Source: Cyathus striatus (lineage: Eukaryota > Basidiomycota > Agaricomycetes > Agaricales > Nidulariaceae). From it: 64,000 nt of DNA. Below, piece after piece: positions 47,469 to 58,950 of the stretch. The notes beneath the pieces are model-generated. The model was not told where the DNA came from. It saw only the letters and a program-made list of their open reading frames with translations, and searched no databases. The position numbers and the translations under genes were made by a program. Location of the stretch: the NCBI GenBank assembly GCA_025738555.1, contig JAOVFP010000003.1, positions 3,100,001 through 3,164,000 on the forward strand, written 5' to 3'. Position 1 is the stretch's first letter, and every line of letters starts with the position of its first letter.

Positions 47469-47839
47469 TGGAAGTTGATTCATGATCTACCATCTCCAAA
47501 TCTATTCAGAGCATCACTGAATTTTTCACATACTTAATGTTAGTGTTTATTTACGATTTTACACTATGTGAAACATATAATTTCAACGTAAGTAAGGTCG
47601 GCTTAGGCAACAGCAGCAAATGATGATACTAGACAAACTCTAGATATTCGAATTCATGAACATAGGAAGGCAAGTTCATCGTCATCGGTCTTGCACTCAA
47701 AGCAATTCTTAGGGTTATACAACTTGAAAACTGCTACACTTTGTCGAAGCTGTGGCGCCTGCCGCCGAGCTTTGACTGGAAAACGGGATATAAATATTTT
47801 GGGACTTGTTAGAGGCGCACAATGACTCATACGAGCGTT
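47469..47839. other. 3' flank of the F-box gene
   Basis: Contains the segment GTGAAACATATA also present, inverted, at about 55985, so the duplication extended past the stop codon. No gene seen. Confidence 0.4.
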
Positions 47840-48345
47840 GCGTCGACGACGTTGCGAAGAGACTATGAGCGTCGCCATCATCTTGACGCAGGGGTGGGGG
47901 AGGAGGGGGCTGGACCACGAGGTATAGACACCGTTTGCCATCGTGACAGGTTTTGAGGAGGGGGGTGGAGGACCGAGGTTCGACGAAGCGTTGACGCCGT
48001 TATTACCAACGGGACAGGTGGGGAGGTGGGGAGGAGGAGGAAGGGGCTGTATGACATGGTGTTGACACCATGCTTACCAGCAGAACTACACGTGGTCATC
48101 GTGACGCAGGGGAGGAGGGAGGAAGGAGGTCTGGATAACGCCGTTGTCTACGAGATGTAACGACACTGCGGGGTCGGGTGTGGGAGGATGTGTTGGTGGT
48201 TAGCATTGCGTCGACGACATTACGAAGAGACTGAGATTGTCGACATGATCTTGACGCAGGGGAGGAGAGAAGAGGGTGTCTGGATGACGCCGGTTTCTAC
48301 GAGGCGTGACGAGGCTGTGAGGCTGTGAGGTAGCAGGGAACGTCC
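47840..48345. repeat. GC-rich degenerate repeats (GACGCAGGGG motif)
   Basis: GCGTCGACGACGTTGCGAAG at 47840 recurs as GCGTCGACGACATTACGAAG at 48209, each followed about 45 bases later by TTGACGCAGGGG and a G/A-rich run. A third, weaker GTGACGCAGGGGAGGAGGG lies near 48100. No coding signal; open frames here are compositional. Confidence 0.6.
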
Positions 48346-49180
48346 TCACTATCGGGGAGTGTGACGTCGAAAGTGAGAATACGGCGCGCGGGGGGAGCGG
48401 TTTCTTTAGCTACAGCAAGGATGAATAACCCTCCGAGTCCACTCCAATGTTGGAATCAGCAGAGGGGGGGTAACAGACCCGAGTTTTAGAGATAGCATTA
48501 ACCTCGTTGGCCTCCGTCTCGCGGGTGAATGCATCCTTGAGCTCAGCCTGCTCTTCGGGGATAGAAGCAATAAGCTCAGCTTGGATCGCACATCCCCTAG
48601 TGATGATGGTAGTAGGATCACCTACACCACCACCGATAAAGGTTCCACGAGCGAAGGGAGACTCGACGTCTTCTCTGAGTCCGAGACTGACTTGGATGTG
48701 CTCATCGGGACCGACAAAGTACGCAGTGCCTCTTACATATACCAGCTCGTCGACATCGTATGCATCGAGCTGCGACGCCGTACGTTGCGCCTCGGGGGAT
48801 GCAGCGATAGTGCGTTTGATGTGCTTGAGGGCCAGATGGAGAGAGAGCACTGAAGGAGACTTTAGTTGTCTTCGTGAACTCGCATTGTCGATCTGGATCC
48901 TGGGTTGAATCTTCTCCCTGTGCGAGGTGAGAATTTATGCGAGCTCGTGGTTGATGGAGAGAAAGGTAAGCGAGAGCGAGAGCGAGGATGCGCCTGGGTC
49001 TACGACGAGCTGGGTGCGGTTCGGAGACATAAGTCGGGCTATCGGCGCTCCAGGATGGAAAGGTGGTAGTGGCTGCTGTGGCCCTGGCGTCGTCCAAGAG
49101 CTGGAACACGTTGAGGCCGGCATCTGCTGCTGCTTTCAGAATATCATCGTTCTGCTGTGCATCCCACTGCCCCTTTGATC
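48346..49180 (-). pseudogene. SSZ1: Truncated SSZ1 (Hsp70-like) fragment
   Basis: The minus strand carries pieces of the atypical Hsp70 Ssz1 in three frames: ADAGLNVFQLLDDARATAA and PSWSADSP (49150-49060), RTQLVVDPGASSLSLSL (about 49020-48960), then AYDVDELVYVRGTAYFVG and RGTFIGGGVGDPTTI (about 48760-48600), ending near the segment ILTFDVTLPDS. The N-terminal ATPase third is missing and frames change at least twice. It matches the longer broken copy at 60212-62301. In fungi Ssz1 pairs with Zuo1 as the ribosome-associated complex; this fragment cannot encode it. Confidence 0.75.
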
Positions 49181-49325
49181 TTTTTAAGGAGGTCTTCTGC
49201 TCTCTGGATGTATAGGTGGAGCGTGATACAGAGGGATAGTTATGAGCGGGACACCGAAGCAAAGTAAATGAAGGTAGTACACACCTTCGGACCATTATGG
49301 AACATAATGCAAGTTTAAAACGGAG

Positions 49326-49958
49326 TCAACCCCGTGCCATGGTAGTACTGAAGATTAGGAACTATACGTAAGTTACTTTGCATCGTCAGGACAAGCACAT
49401 GAACTGACCTGTAGTTTGCAATCAGATGTCCTTCTGTGCTAAATGCCTAATGTAAGCTGTTAGCAAGCTCTTTCGTTTTGACACAAACTAGAGGGCCAAG
49501 TCCTGCCTGACCTTGAACAAGCTCGATACCACCTCATCAAGGGCTGGCGAGAACGTCGAGTTAATATACGTATACTATAATCACGTTAGAAGATCGTTAT
49601 GGCGAAAGACGAGTGGGACGTACCAAAGGTTCCTGCGCTGACCATCCCAACTTCTTCCTCAAAAACAAAATCACAGTCTCAAAACGATTAGAGGCTGTAA
49701 CCTGATACATGTTCTGCCTCAAAACTGGAGCATTTCCTACACCCCTGAAGAGAACTACCACTGAGCGTTGGTTAAGATAATCAGTGTATAGAATGTGCTG
49801 AGAGGTAGATAGATAAACGCACCTTTTGCTGTGGCATCCTTCGTTTTGTAAGACTTCAGCGCGCTTAGAGCCTCCTCGATGTCTGTTCCCATTGTATCTT
49901 CCAGTTCATTCGATAAAGTCCACGATATGGCATTTGCGCCACCGTTTGTATGAGACAT
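49326..49958 (-). CDS. Second ATG12-like gene with altered C-terminus
   Basis: Five minus-strand exons (49958-49823, 49760-49624, 49574-49512, 49446-49409, 49347-49326) give 131 residues. Exon lengths equal those of the ATG12 at 44317-44947 exactly, and no stop or frameshift is present. The core is conserved (VVVLFRGVGNAPVLRQ, ASNRFETVILFLRKKLGW). Three conserved places have changed: SPAPDDVV is SPALDEVV, AFGTEGHLIV is AFSTEGHLIA, and the terminal AWG is ARG. The terminal Gly needed for conjugation is kept, but the nearly invariant Trp before it is lost. It may be an active paralog with changed enzyme recognition or a gene in early decay. Confidence 0.75.
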
Positions 49959-51175
49959 GGTAGAAGTAGAGGATGCTACATCCAAGCGCACAGCGCGGGA
50001 CTCAGTGGGCAGAAGCGACCCACGAACGATGTTGTAACTTGTGACCAGGAGGTTTGCCAGGAGGATATTTTAGTGCGGTACCAACCGTGGAAGATTGATT
50101 ATATAAGCTTCGGAGATCAAATCGTTAACAGTTCGACACGTCCGACTGACTCCCGACCCCGACTTCAGACGTTCACCATCCATCCCTGCTTCCCAATTCC
50201 TCTTGTCTCCACGGTTGATTGCACAGTAGTCACTTTATTTTCTTGGATTCAGAACTCAGAGTGGTCTATAAGAATAAATTCAATGGCCACGCGTTACCAT
50301 GGACTTCAAGATCGTCTGGGATACCTCCCGTCAGAATGACTGAAATGAAACATTGAAAGATGCAAAGGACGAGGGAAATACTAGGCAACGGACACATTGT
50401 TCGGCAACCGTGTACTGTTCCGCGGCCTAAGAACACGATTGGACACCAGACGGATTTAAGTAGTAAGACATGCAAATCATGATCGACGTGTCAGACCTAT
50501 CATAGTCCGTATGCATTCAATATTGTATTTTCAGCACTTGGCGTACTTACAGTTATTACACCTGATTTGACACAATGCTTAAACTTAGCCTCACCGTCTA
50601 CCATGGTATGGGTATGTATCTTGGCCCACAGCCTCATCAATCAAATTCTTTATGTCTATCAGACTCTGGCGCTCAATCACAACGGAAATCAGCGGGATCT
50701 TGTCCCGGATTGGTCTATTATCTCGCAGTCAACTGCTATAACTTTGGACCGACATTTTTTTCGATGCTCGGCGTGCATGTGCAGTTGAGTTTATTTAAAT
50801 TGATTCAAAAGCAATGTCCTCAATTGTGAATTTCGAGCTTTCGATCGAAAAAGCACTCGCACAGGTAAATGCTTGCATGATGCTGATAGACACGCCGGTG
50901 ATAAGACCGCACTTCTCTTGATCAAGACTCCAACATTAGAAACAGGTACATCTATAAAGTGGCGCGTGAGTCATGCGGTTCTCCTGATCGTCATGTTACA
51001 ATCGTGTTACTCGTAACTTTATGCAGGCATTAATAGCTTGGTACATATACCATTCGCAGCCTTTTACAGCGCTAGATTCTCACATAAAAGGCTTTGCTTT
51101 GTTCTTTTCCACACGTCTGTGCGCCAACTTGAAACTTTTACTTAATTATCCTACAAATCGCTTCCGCTGGTCGTC
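49959..51175. other. Spacer with duplicated ATG12 promoter, then no gene
   Basis: 49959 to about 50340 resembles the upstream region of the first ATG12 (to about 45300). The remaining 830 bases show no gene; the last part is the promoter of the MLKL-like gene. Confidence 0.4.
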
Positions 51176-54100
51176 ATGGATCAACCCGATATTACATCTA
51201 GCTTGTCCAGCTTGTCCAGCCAGAGAAGCTCATCGGAAAGTTCCTCTGTTGAATCATCACATCATCGAGGAAGGCCTATAATGCAGACGGGCCCACGGTC
51301 ATCTCTGAGACCCGTATCATCGCCCCCGTGGTCTCCTCCAATGGGTATTAGAGGATTGAACTCAGCGACCCTTCTTACTCCCCCGCAACAAACTCGAAGA
51401 CCATGGCAAGAGTCGCCTAATAGACGATCAGTTATCCCTCCCGAGCAGACTAAGCGGTGGAAAAGGACTCGTGGGGTGAGTATCATCGCACAGTTTATAA
51501 TTCGCTTTTTCTCAGAGGTCCGCAGCGCATCTTCCAAGCAATATCACCCGCGGTTGATACAACAGGTGCTATTGCGCACGATGTCCTTGAAGTTGCTTCG
51601 GAGGTTCTCGTATTTGCTGGTGTTCCGGGGTTGGAGTCTGCGGCGAAACTGCTACTGCAGATATGGGACAATATCCAGCTGGTTGAGGTTCGTCGTTTCG
51701 CTTTGTGTCGTTTTGGTGTCTTACTGGTACTCTATAGTCTAATCGATTGGCTTGTCTTCGTCTTGCGGAGCGCTGCGCTGATATATTGATAGCTATCCAG
51801 GGAGAGGTATATCGAGCTAAGGAGGAAGTCATTGAAGAACTGAGAATACCTATGCTGAAGCTGGAAGAGTAAGTAAACCTATCGTTGTGCATACATTAAA
51901 AACTAACGTTATACAGCACGTTCATGACTATTTACGGCTTTATACAGCAATACGGTCAACAACCCTTCTACAAGCGATATATTCATAAAGACGAGATGTT
52001 GGCTGAAATTTCCAATTGCAATACGGCACTACAAGACTGCTTGGAACAATTCAAGGTATATCTGTCAATATTTAAATGTGCGAGATGTTCTCATTATTAC
52101 GCAGATATCCATATCCGTAGCTATCCTCGAGCACGTCTTAAAACTAGCAAAAACGTCCACACCGAATCCCTCTCCTTCCGGAACACCTATGGGGTCGCCA
52201 TCTCCATCGTATCGCATGCCGGACTTTATAGCCTCTTCCATCAATACTACCGACGCACTCGATGACCTTGACCTTCGGATAAAAGCCCTTCCTGGCTCTC
52301 CTACTTTGATCGAAGAGGACTTGCGAAAGGTTCAAGAACACCAAAACATCGCAGACAGAACACGCGATATGGACGATCTTCGTCAAACTCTACAAAAGGC
52401 AGTAGATGCGCAGAGCGATACCGAGATGATTTCGATTCTTCAAGTTGCTAAAGATGATCTTCCCGAGGCCCTCAAGTTACTCCTTCAATCGTATGAAAGG
52501 CGGAACTCTCTTAGGTCTAGTCCGAATTTTACTTCGGGATCTCCCAGGTGGATTACCTCACCACTGCTGCGCTCGTCGTCTTGGCCGCTGGATGGCGACA
52601 ATGCGACGAAACTGAATGTTCTGGATCGGGATTTTATGGAGAAGGAGATCTCTGCGTTAAAGCGCGCAGTTGATGATTTAATTACTGAGACGTACAGTGA
52701 GAATTTAACGAAGTCAGTAATTCATTGATGTCTTATGGCAACGAACCAACTCTATATTAGAAAGGACGTACAGCTAGGTCAAGTCATCGGACGTGGATAT
52801 TTCTCCAGCGTGTACAAAGGGAAATGGAATCGACGCGCCATTGCTGTTAAGGTTCCCATGTCGACATCCTCTATTAGCGCTTTTGTAAATGAGCGAAATG
52901 TTTGGAAGTCAGTCAAACATTCTAACATCATACCCCTCCTTGCGGCGAGTGATGTCGCAGAAGCCTGTACGGGATCCCGCTTCTTTTTAAGCCCTTTTAT
53001 GAAGAACGGAAGCCTTACGGATTATCTCAAGCGACTTGAATGGGAAGGTGCCTCTGTTATTAATGTTTTACCCTTGAAGATTATGCATGACATTGCAAAG
53101 GGTATGGAATATCTGCACAATGCTCGCATATTTCATGGTGATCTCAGGGTATGTTTTATGTTACATCCCCATCATCCAGACTCGTTCTTACGTCAATTAA
53201 CAGGCGTCTAATGTCCTTGTAGATGACGACTACGTGTGCCGTGTGGCAGATTTCGGGCAGAGTAAATTTGCATCAACGATTTCATATAAAGATCCTGTAC
53301 CACACCGTATGTCCTCCACTCTGAATCTCGTATGCATATGCATTCCTAATGATGTCTTAGATGCTTTGCGATGGCAACCTCCTGAAATTTTGAGCGGACG
53401 GTCTACTCTTTTAACCGAATGGGTAGATTCATATGCGTACGCAATCACCTGCTCGGAGGTACTAAACATGGGGAACATTCCATGGCCCGACTTGTACGAT
53501 GACCTTCTAAAGTTGAAAGTGCTGGGTACGTACGTGCATTTTCATTGTAAATCATGAGGTGTAATATTCTTCATTAGATTTTGGGGAGAGACCGATGGTT
53601 TCCTGGGAGGTCGCTGACTCTCTTCAAATATCTGACATCATCAAAACATGTTGGGACGATTCTCCTGCTGAGCGGCTCTCGTTTAGGCAAATTGTCCGGA
53701 AATATGACGATTTGCAACCTCAGTCATCATCCTCTGGATCATCTCCATTAATTGTGGTGTCACCCGAAGGAGAGCAGGTGCGTTTTATGCAGTTATTCGT
53801 CAAAGTTTATGTGTTAACACTTAGGTCGATAAGATAAATCTCAGCTACTCCGATGAGAATTTCCACCATTCGCTTCCTCACGATGTGGAACCAGCTGTGC
53901 CTCTTCTGGAGTTTACACAAGACACTTCTCTAGACATGGAAGAAACATCTGAATATATCTATAGAAATTACCTAAGTCATGAGTTCTCTGTGAGCTGTGA
54001 GTATAATATGAGACTTGCGTGTCATATTTTACTAATTACTTGCCAGTAAAATTACCTTTATGGAGCCCAGGCACGGTGTCTTTAGGAGATGTCGGATACT

Positions 54101-54949
54101 TAGAAAAGCGCAGCGGCAAATTTGTTAAATTGTTCAGCTCATTGAATCCTCAAGATAGCTCTGATGGCCGTTTAAGAGATATTCCCAAGTTAACTGGTTT
54201 CGGTCCCGTACCGATAGAGTTGCATTCTTTGCACAAGAAGAACATAGCTAAGAGAGGTTTAGATCGTTTCACTAAGCTTTGGGGCTCTCACCGTGGAAGC
54301 CAAGAAATGAGGTTCGTTTAGTTTAATATTATTCTCCCAATCCTTGTTGATCTTTGCCTTATTAGTCTCTCGCCCAAGATCAGACATGAGATATTATTGA
54401 AACCTGAGGCTTGCAGTGCTCATCTAATTACTTCTGAGGATGCTACCTATGCATATATTGGACACCTTAGGGCTTGTAAACATTGGTTCAAAGCCTACTG
54501 CGACGAAATTCTTCTTAAATATAATATCAAGAAAGAGGACCTTATTTTAGGTATGTCATTGAGGCTTCTAACAAATGCTGGGCTTAACTCTCGACAATGG
54601 CAGTTGTTCAGACATTGTCAACTTCCAATTATGCTCTTCTAGTAAATCATGGAGTAAAGCGAGAGCAAAAGGTATTGTCTTCATTTGAGTTATTGCTTTT
54701 CATAACTCTTACACGAGCGCGCAGATCTATTTCGACGAATATGGCTTTTTAGAACCTAGCCAGAAATGGGGAACATTTATGGGACTTTCGGATATCGTGG
54801 ACATTTCTGATCTTTCAGAAGTCGACCGAAATATTTCATTCGTATCCAATGTATCGTCCACATGCCACACTAAAAATGACATGAAGGCTGTCGTGCTGAT
54901 AGGCCGGTTACGATTCCAGGCAGGAATCGATGACCCTACTCTTATTTAA
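51176..54949 (+). CDS. MLKL-like protein: N-terminal helical bundle, kinase, C-terminal fungal domain
   Basis: A multi-exon gene of well over 900 residues. It starts Ser-rich (MDQPDITSSLSS...). Next is a helical region like the MLKL N-terminal domain common in basidiomycete proteins: SEVLVFAGVPGLESAAKLLL (about 51610), then GEVYRAKEEVIEEL, YIHKDEMLAEISNCNTALQD and ISISVAILEHVLK, followed by a long coiled-coil-like linker (52250-52700). A kinase domain follows the intron at 52709-52754: GQVIGRGYFSSVYKG, AIAVKVP, HGDLRASNVLV, VADFGQSKF, RWQPPEIL. It has the key Lys, Asp and DFG; the catalytic-loop Lys is Arg. A C-terminal part (54055-54949, LWSPGTVSLGDVGYLEKR ... NYALLVNHGVKREQK) resembles a domain I recall from other mushroom proteins. 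The stop is at 54947-54949. The first two splice joints are approximate. Confidence 0.75.
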
Positions 54950-55189
54950 TATCCTAGTTATTTTTGAAAAATGGTCCTTTCACGATTCATACAGTTTAAT
55001 GTCTATTCCTATGCTAGTTAGCTATTGTATAATTCAGAAAGTGCCTTGAATATACACAACTTATTTGCATTCGTTTCGATTAAAAGAATCAGCCATTTAA
55101 TATTACCGATCACAATTTGAATGTGCTTCGATTAGTCTATTCGTGATGTTCGCAATAACAACAGCAAGGCACCTCCGTAATATGTAGAG

Positions 55190-55675
55190 AAGAAAATAAA
55201 GCACAGCGGGGGGCCCATCCAATGATCAATATACACGTTGACAGCGTTGGAAGCTTTCATACTTTACACTTACACAACAAAGTTTGATTGCCTCGATTGG
55301 GAAGCTTCCGTACGAGCTGTTAACCCACATATTTCATCTTTATCATTGAAGGCTCCATGATCGAGGATGCAAACACCACGAGAAAAAACAAAATTCCAAA
55401 ATGTTTATTAATGTATTGATGAAGGTTTTTTACTATTGGCATTCCGTGGTCTCTCATATGCATCTTATGGGGGGAGATATACTTTGATGACATGAAACTG
55501 GATGATTTGGCAGCCACTATGGTACAGGACATATATTACGGTCGAGAGGGACCCCTTTGCATATCAAGTCCTTCATTTATGATAAGTCATTTCAATTCAA
55601 GAAACTTGAGACAGAGATTACATACTGCATAAATAGATTGGAAACACTACACTGTAATTGGAACATATATCGCCA
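55190..55675 (+). pseudogene. F-box gene fragment
   Basis: Sequence closely follows 45800-46320 of the intact F-box gene: the region of YFALTQQSLI and GKLPYELL, and further on the segment of LETLHCNWNIY. It is frameshifted several times (for example after 55340). Similarity stops abruptly near 55675. The flank at 54982-55190 is also shared, so the fragment is a truncated DNA duplication. Confidence 0.75.
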
Positions 55676-56104
55676 CAGCTTCGACATAGTGCTGTGAGTT
55701 ATGTATAACGTCAAGGGTTACTTTGAATGCAAGATTGTACCATTTGCTGTTGTAGGCTGGATCTCATCGGTATGCATATATAATTGATTTTGCTGCAAGT
55801 GAGAGGTCAATCTACACTCTACCTCTTCAGGTGAGCCTGTATCTTAGGTTGGCAACTGCCCTGTGCAGTCCTTGCTGATCCTACCCACCATTAATGTTAT
55901 CATTACTTATTGCTAGCTAGAAATTAACTCCATAAGAGTAAGGTCATTTGGTGTTCACATTGTTGTTTACCACCATTTATTTTTAGTATATGTTTCACAT
56001 GATGTAAAAGTTCGAAATAAGTACAAGTAAGTATGCACAAATTACGAATGAAGTCATTATGTGAAAAATTCAGTGATGTATTGCATGAATATGGCGGCAG
56101 TGGA
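55676..56104. other. Spacer between F-box fragment and F-box copy 2
   Basis: About 430 bases. The right half is the 3' flank of copy 2 and resembles that of copy 1. No gene seen. Confidence 0.4.
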
Positions 56105-57748
56105 TCATGAATCCTGAGGTAGACTGGTAGAAGTCCAGCTAGCAATTGAATTTCTAACGCCCATACGGAAATTTGTATCTTTTGTATGTCCTATCGTCAA
56201 CTCGACTCCAGACTGGCGTAGTTCATCTGAGCAAATAAAGCGCTTGAGAGCTTCCGCCTGACGAGTGGCAATTTTAATTCGAGATACAGATACTAAAGTC
56301 ACAGAGCGAAGACGAGTGAAAGGTTTCTTTCCATCAATATTTTCACCCGCAGCATCTGTAGGTTGCACATTGAAAAGACGGGATTTCAACATGTGTATGA
56401 ATAAATTTATAATTTCTGAAGTGAGATTCCATACACATAAATCCAGAACTTCCAACTGTGGAAATAGATTGGTCCTTCGGGGGCCATTCTCAAGTGTCAA
56501 CAAGCGAATATCTGCACAAGGGCGATATATGTGGTCCATTACTAAATGCTTTATATTGCTGAGCCCTGGAGCTGTACACCAATTTGACAAGGGTACACGA
56601 CTAGTTTTTAACACATCCAACTTCGCATATTCTGGTTCCTGAAGGAATGGTAAAGGAAATGCAGTGTCTGGTAGTTTTGTTATATTCCTGAATATATCAC
56701 TCTCCAGGTGCAAAACTTTGAGACATGGTGCTCTAAGGCATGAAGCAATCTGAGGAGTTGCCATTTCAACTCCTGAGTGTAATTTCAATTCTTGCAAGGC
56801 TGGAAGTTTGATTTTATTGCATATGCTTTGATATTCTGGTCCTTTTATCCTCCAGATGCACTGGCATGAGAAGAAGACGAGGTTGGGAGTAGCCTTTAGA
56901 AGGATGACAAGTTCATTTGTATAAAATGAGGTGTGACTATAGGTGAGGTGTGTAATTTGGAACCATGGAAAGTTAATCATTCTCTTCAATGGATTTGAAC
57001 ATGACTTAAGGCAGACTTTCGTGAGTGACGGACTTGGTTTAAATGTAATTTCATTTCCCCATGGATACACACCCTCACTAAAGACTGAAAATGCCTTTAG
57101 AAAAGGAAATGTGGTGTCTTCAGCAAAATGCTTGGAAAGTGTTCGAAATACATTCCAACCGCAGTCTAGTGTTTCCAATCTATTTGCGCAGTGAGCAATC
57201 GTAGTTCCAAGTTTTTGAAGTGCCTCCTTGTCGAAGTTACAAAAAGAATTAAATTTGAGATGCAAGGGTGTCCTTTTTGACCGTAGTACATGTTCCTCCA
57301 CCACAGAGACCACTCTTTGATTTATATACTCATTTTTGAAGTATATTCTCCCCCACAAATGAGGATACGAGAGTACCACGGAATACCAGTAGTACGAAAC
57401 CTTCATCAATACATGAATAGACATTTTGGGATTTTTTTTGCGCAGAAACGATATATTCGAAGTATATTCGTCCTCTATGATGGAATCCTGATAAAGTCGA
57501 AATATATGGGCTAACAACTCGCATGGAAGCTTTCTAATTGGGGAAAGTAGACTTTGCTGTGTAAGCGCAAAGTATGAAAGCTTCCGACGTTGCTGATGCA
57601 TATAATCACTAGATGAGCAGCCATGGCTAATCTCGTCATCTAGCCTCCTAATGTATGATATTGTTCTGGATATGCTATTTTGTGCAGTTAGTCGCATAAG
57701 CCCGATCGGAATGCGATTATTTCGAAGATTCGAAACAATTTCTGCCAC
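56105..57748 (-). CDS. F-box protein, copy 2, ancestral start codon lost
   Basis: A long open frame on the minus strand, about 547 codons, homologous over its length to the F-box protein at 45612-47468. It has the F-box-like LLSPIRKLPCELLAHIFRLY, then leucine-rich segments (TFPFLKAFSVFSEG, ALQELKLHSG, CLKVLHLESD, LFPQLEVLDLC). The alignment continues upstream (GENLWG..., about 57800), but the position equal to the ATG of copy 1 reads ATA. The first ATG in frame is at 57697, giving about 530 residues and keeping the F-box. It may still be translated from there, or be a very young pseudogene; the body has no stop. It could act as an SCF adaptor like its paralog. Confidence 0.6.
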   Translation of the reverse strand: MAEIVSNLRNNRIPIGLMRLTAQNSISRTISYIRRLDDEISHGCSSSDYMHQQRRKLSYFALTQQSLLSPIRKLPCELLAHIFRLYQDSIIEDEYTSNISFLRKKNPKMSIHVLMKVSYYWYSVVLSYPHLWGRIYFKNEYINQRVVSVVEEHVLRSKRTPLHLKFNSFCNFDKEALQKLGTTIAHCANRLETLDCGWNVFRTLSKHFAEDTTFPFLKAFSVFSEGVYPWGNEITFKPSPSLTKVCLKSCSNPLKRMINFPWFQITHLTYSHTSFYTNELVILLKATPNLVFFSCQCIWRIKGPEYQSICNKIKLPALQELKLHSGVEMATPQIASCLRAPCLKVLHLESDIFRNITKLPDTAFPLPFLQEPEYAKLDVLKTSRVPLSNWCTAPGLSNIKHLVMDHIYRPCADIRLLTLENGPRRTNLFPQLEVLDLCVWNLTSEIINLFIHMLKSRLFNVQPTDAAGENIDGKKPFTRLRSVTLVSVSRIKIATRQAEALKRFICSDELRQSGVELTIGHTKDTNFRMGVRNSIASWTSTSLPQDS

Positions 57749-58950
57749 TGGACTACGAAGGGTTAATAATTCTACGTTAGCTGAACCCCATAGGTTTTCA
57801 CCTAGATCACTAAATAGTAAATCTATTCTTCAGCTCTCTAATAAATGAAAATGAATACCAGAAACATACACATTACGGAGGTACCTTGCTGTTGTCGTTG
57901 CGGACATTTTGAATAGACCAAGATGTGCCAAGTTTTATAATGCCGTTCTGACCTAGATTGGGCTCAGAAGCACATTCAAATTTCGACATGACTCATTTAA
58001 TTGAAACAAATTTACGTACTGTATATTCGAGTCATAGACCGTAATCTGTCGTCCTTCCGCAGACCCATCTAAGGAGTCATATATGATGAATATTGAATAG
58101 ACAAATCACATGCTTCCGCTGCCGCTACCCCTCCCAACTTGATTAGAATTCCTTTACGGGAGACCAAGCCTATGGCTCTCCAATTCGAAATGCAGATAGC
58201 TACTTAATCAAGACACCGTGATAGCTATAAGTAGTATATATATTGAGTCTTGCCATTGCAATTTGGAAATATTTCTACGATGTGCTTAAGTCATTATACT
58301 GCCCAGTGCTCATATTCACTTCGAATGTCTGTAAGGACTCTTGTTTACGATGTCAATTTGTTCAGCCTGCGTATATGGTTGAAATGTATTTACAGGCTAA
58401 GAATATCGCTTAGTGTATCCATGGTTCGCAAGTTTGTCAAACTGCGTGGCTTTAGGTATGTTATCCTAGCTCACTTGACATGTGGTACAAGGTCAGATAA
58501 TTGTATGTAGTATCTTACTCGCGCTAGTAGCAGAGTTATATTCGCGTCCCAATATACCGCGGGGCGTAGCGCTCTGTAGCGCTCTATTCGCAGGATATTG
58601 AACCGTACTTGTAGGGCCAAGTGTCAGGGTAAAATAAAGCTGTGACTTAGGCATAAAACTATAACTGAAAGGTAAAGAGGATGTACGCGGATTAGAGTCG
58701 TAGTCGTATATATTGACGTAGGTGTCCGACTCTCGTGATATTGAATACTACTCCCATATAGCTGCGGGACTCTCCCGGGAACGGAATGCGAGCCGCGAGA
58801 AACAATACGTAACTGCACGCGAAGGGCCAAGACAGCAGATAAAGTACAACTGCGTGTTACGAATCATAACTATAAGATACAGGTCTGCAACATGAAGGCG
58901 TAAAGACATGAACGCCTAGCGTATCGCCGTAACCAGTGCATGCATTTGAA
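57749..58950. other. Spacer, first part shared with the F-box 5' flank
   Basis: 57749 to about 58010 matches, inverted, the region 45430-45690. The rest holds no recognisable gene; small frames such as 58250-58510 lack motifs. Confidence 0.4.
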
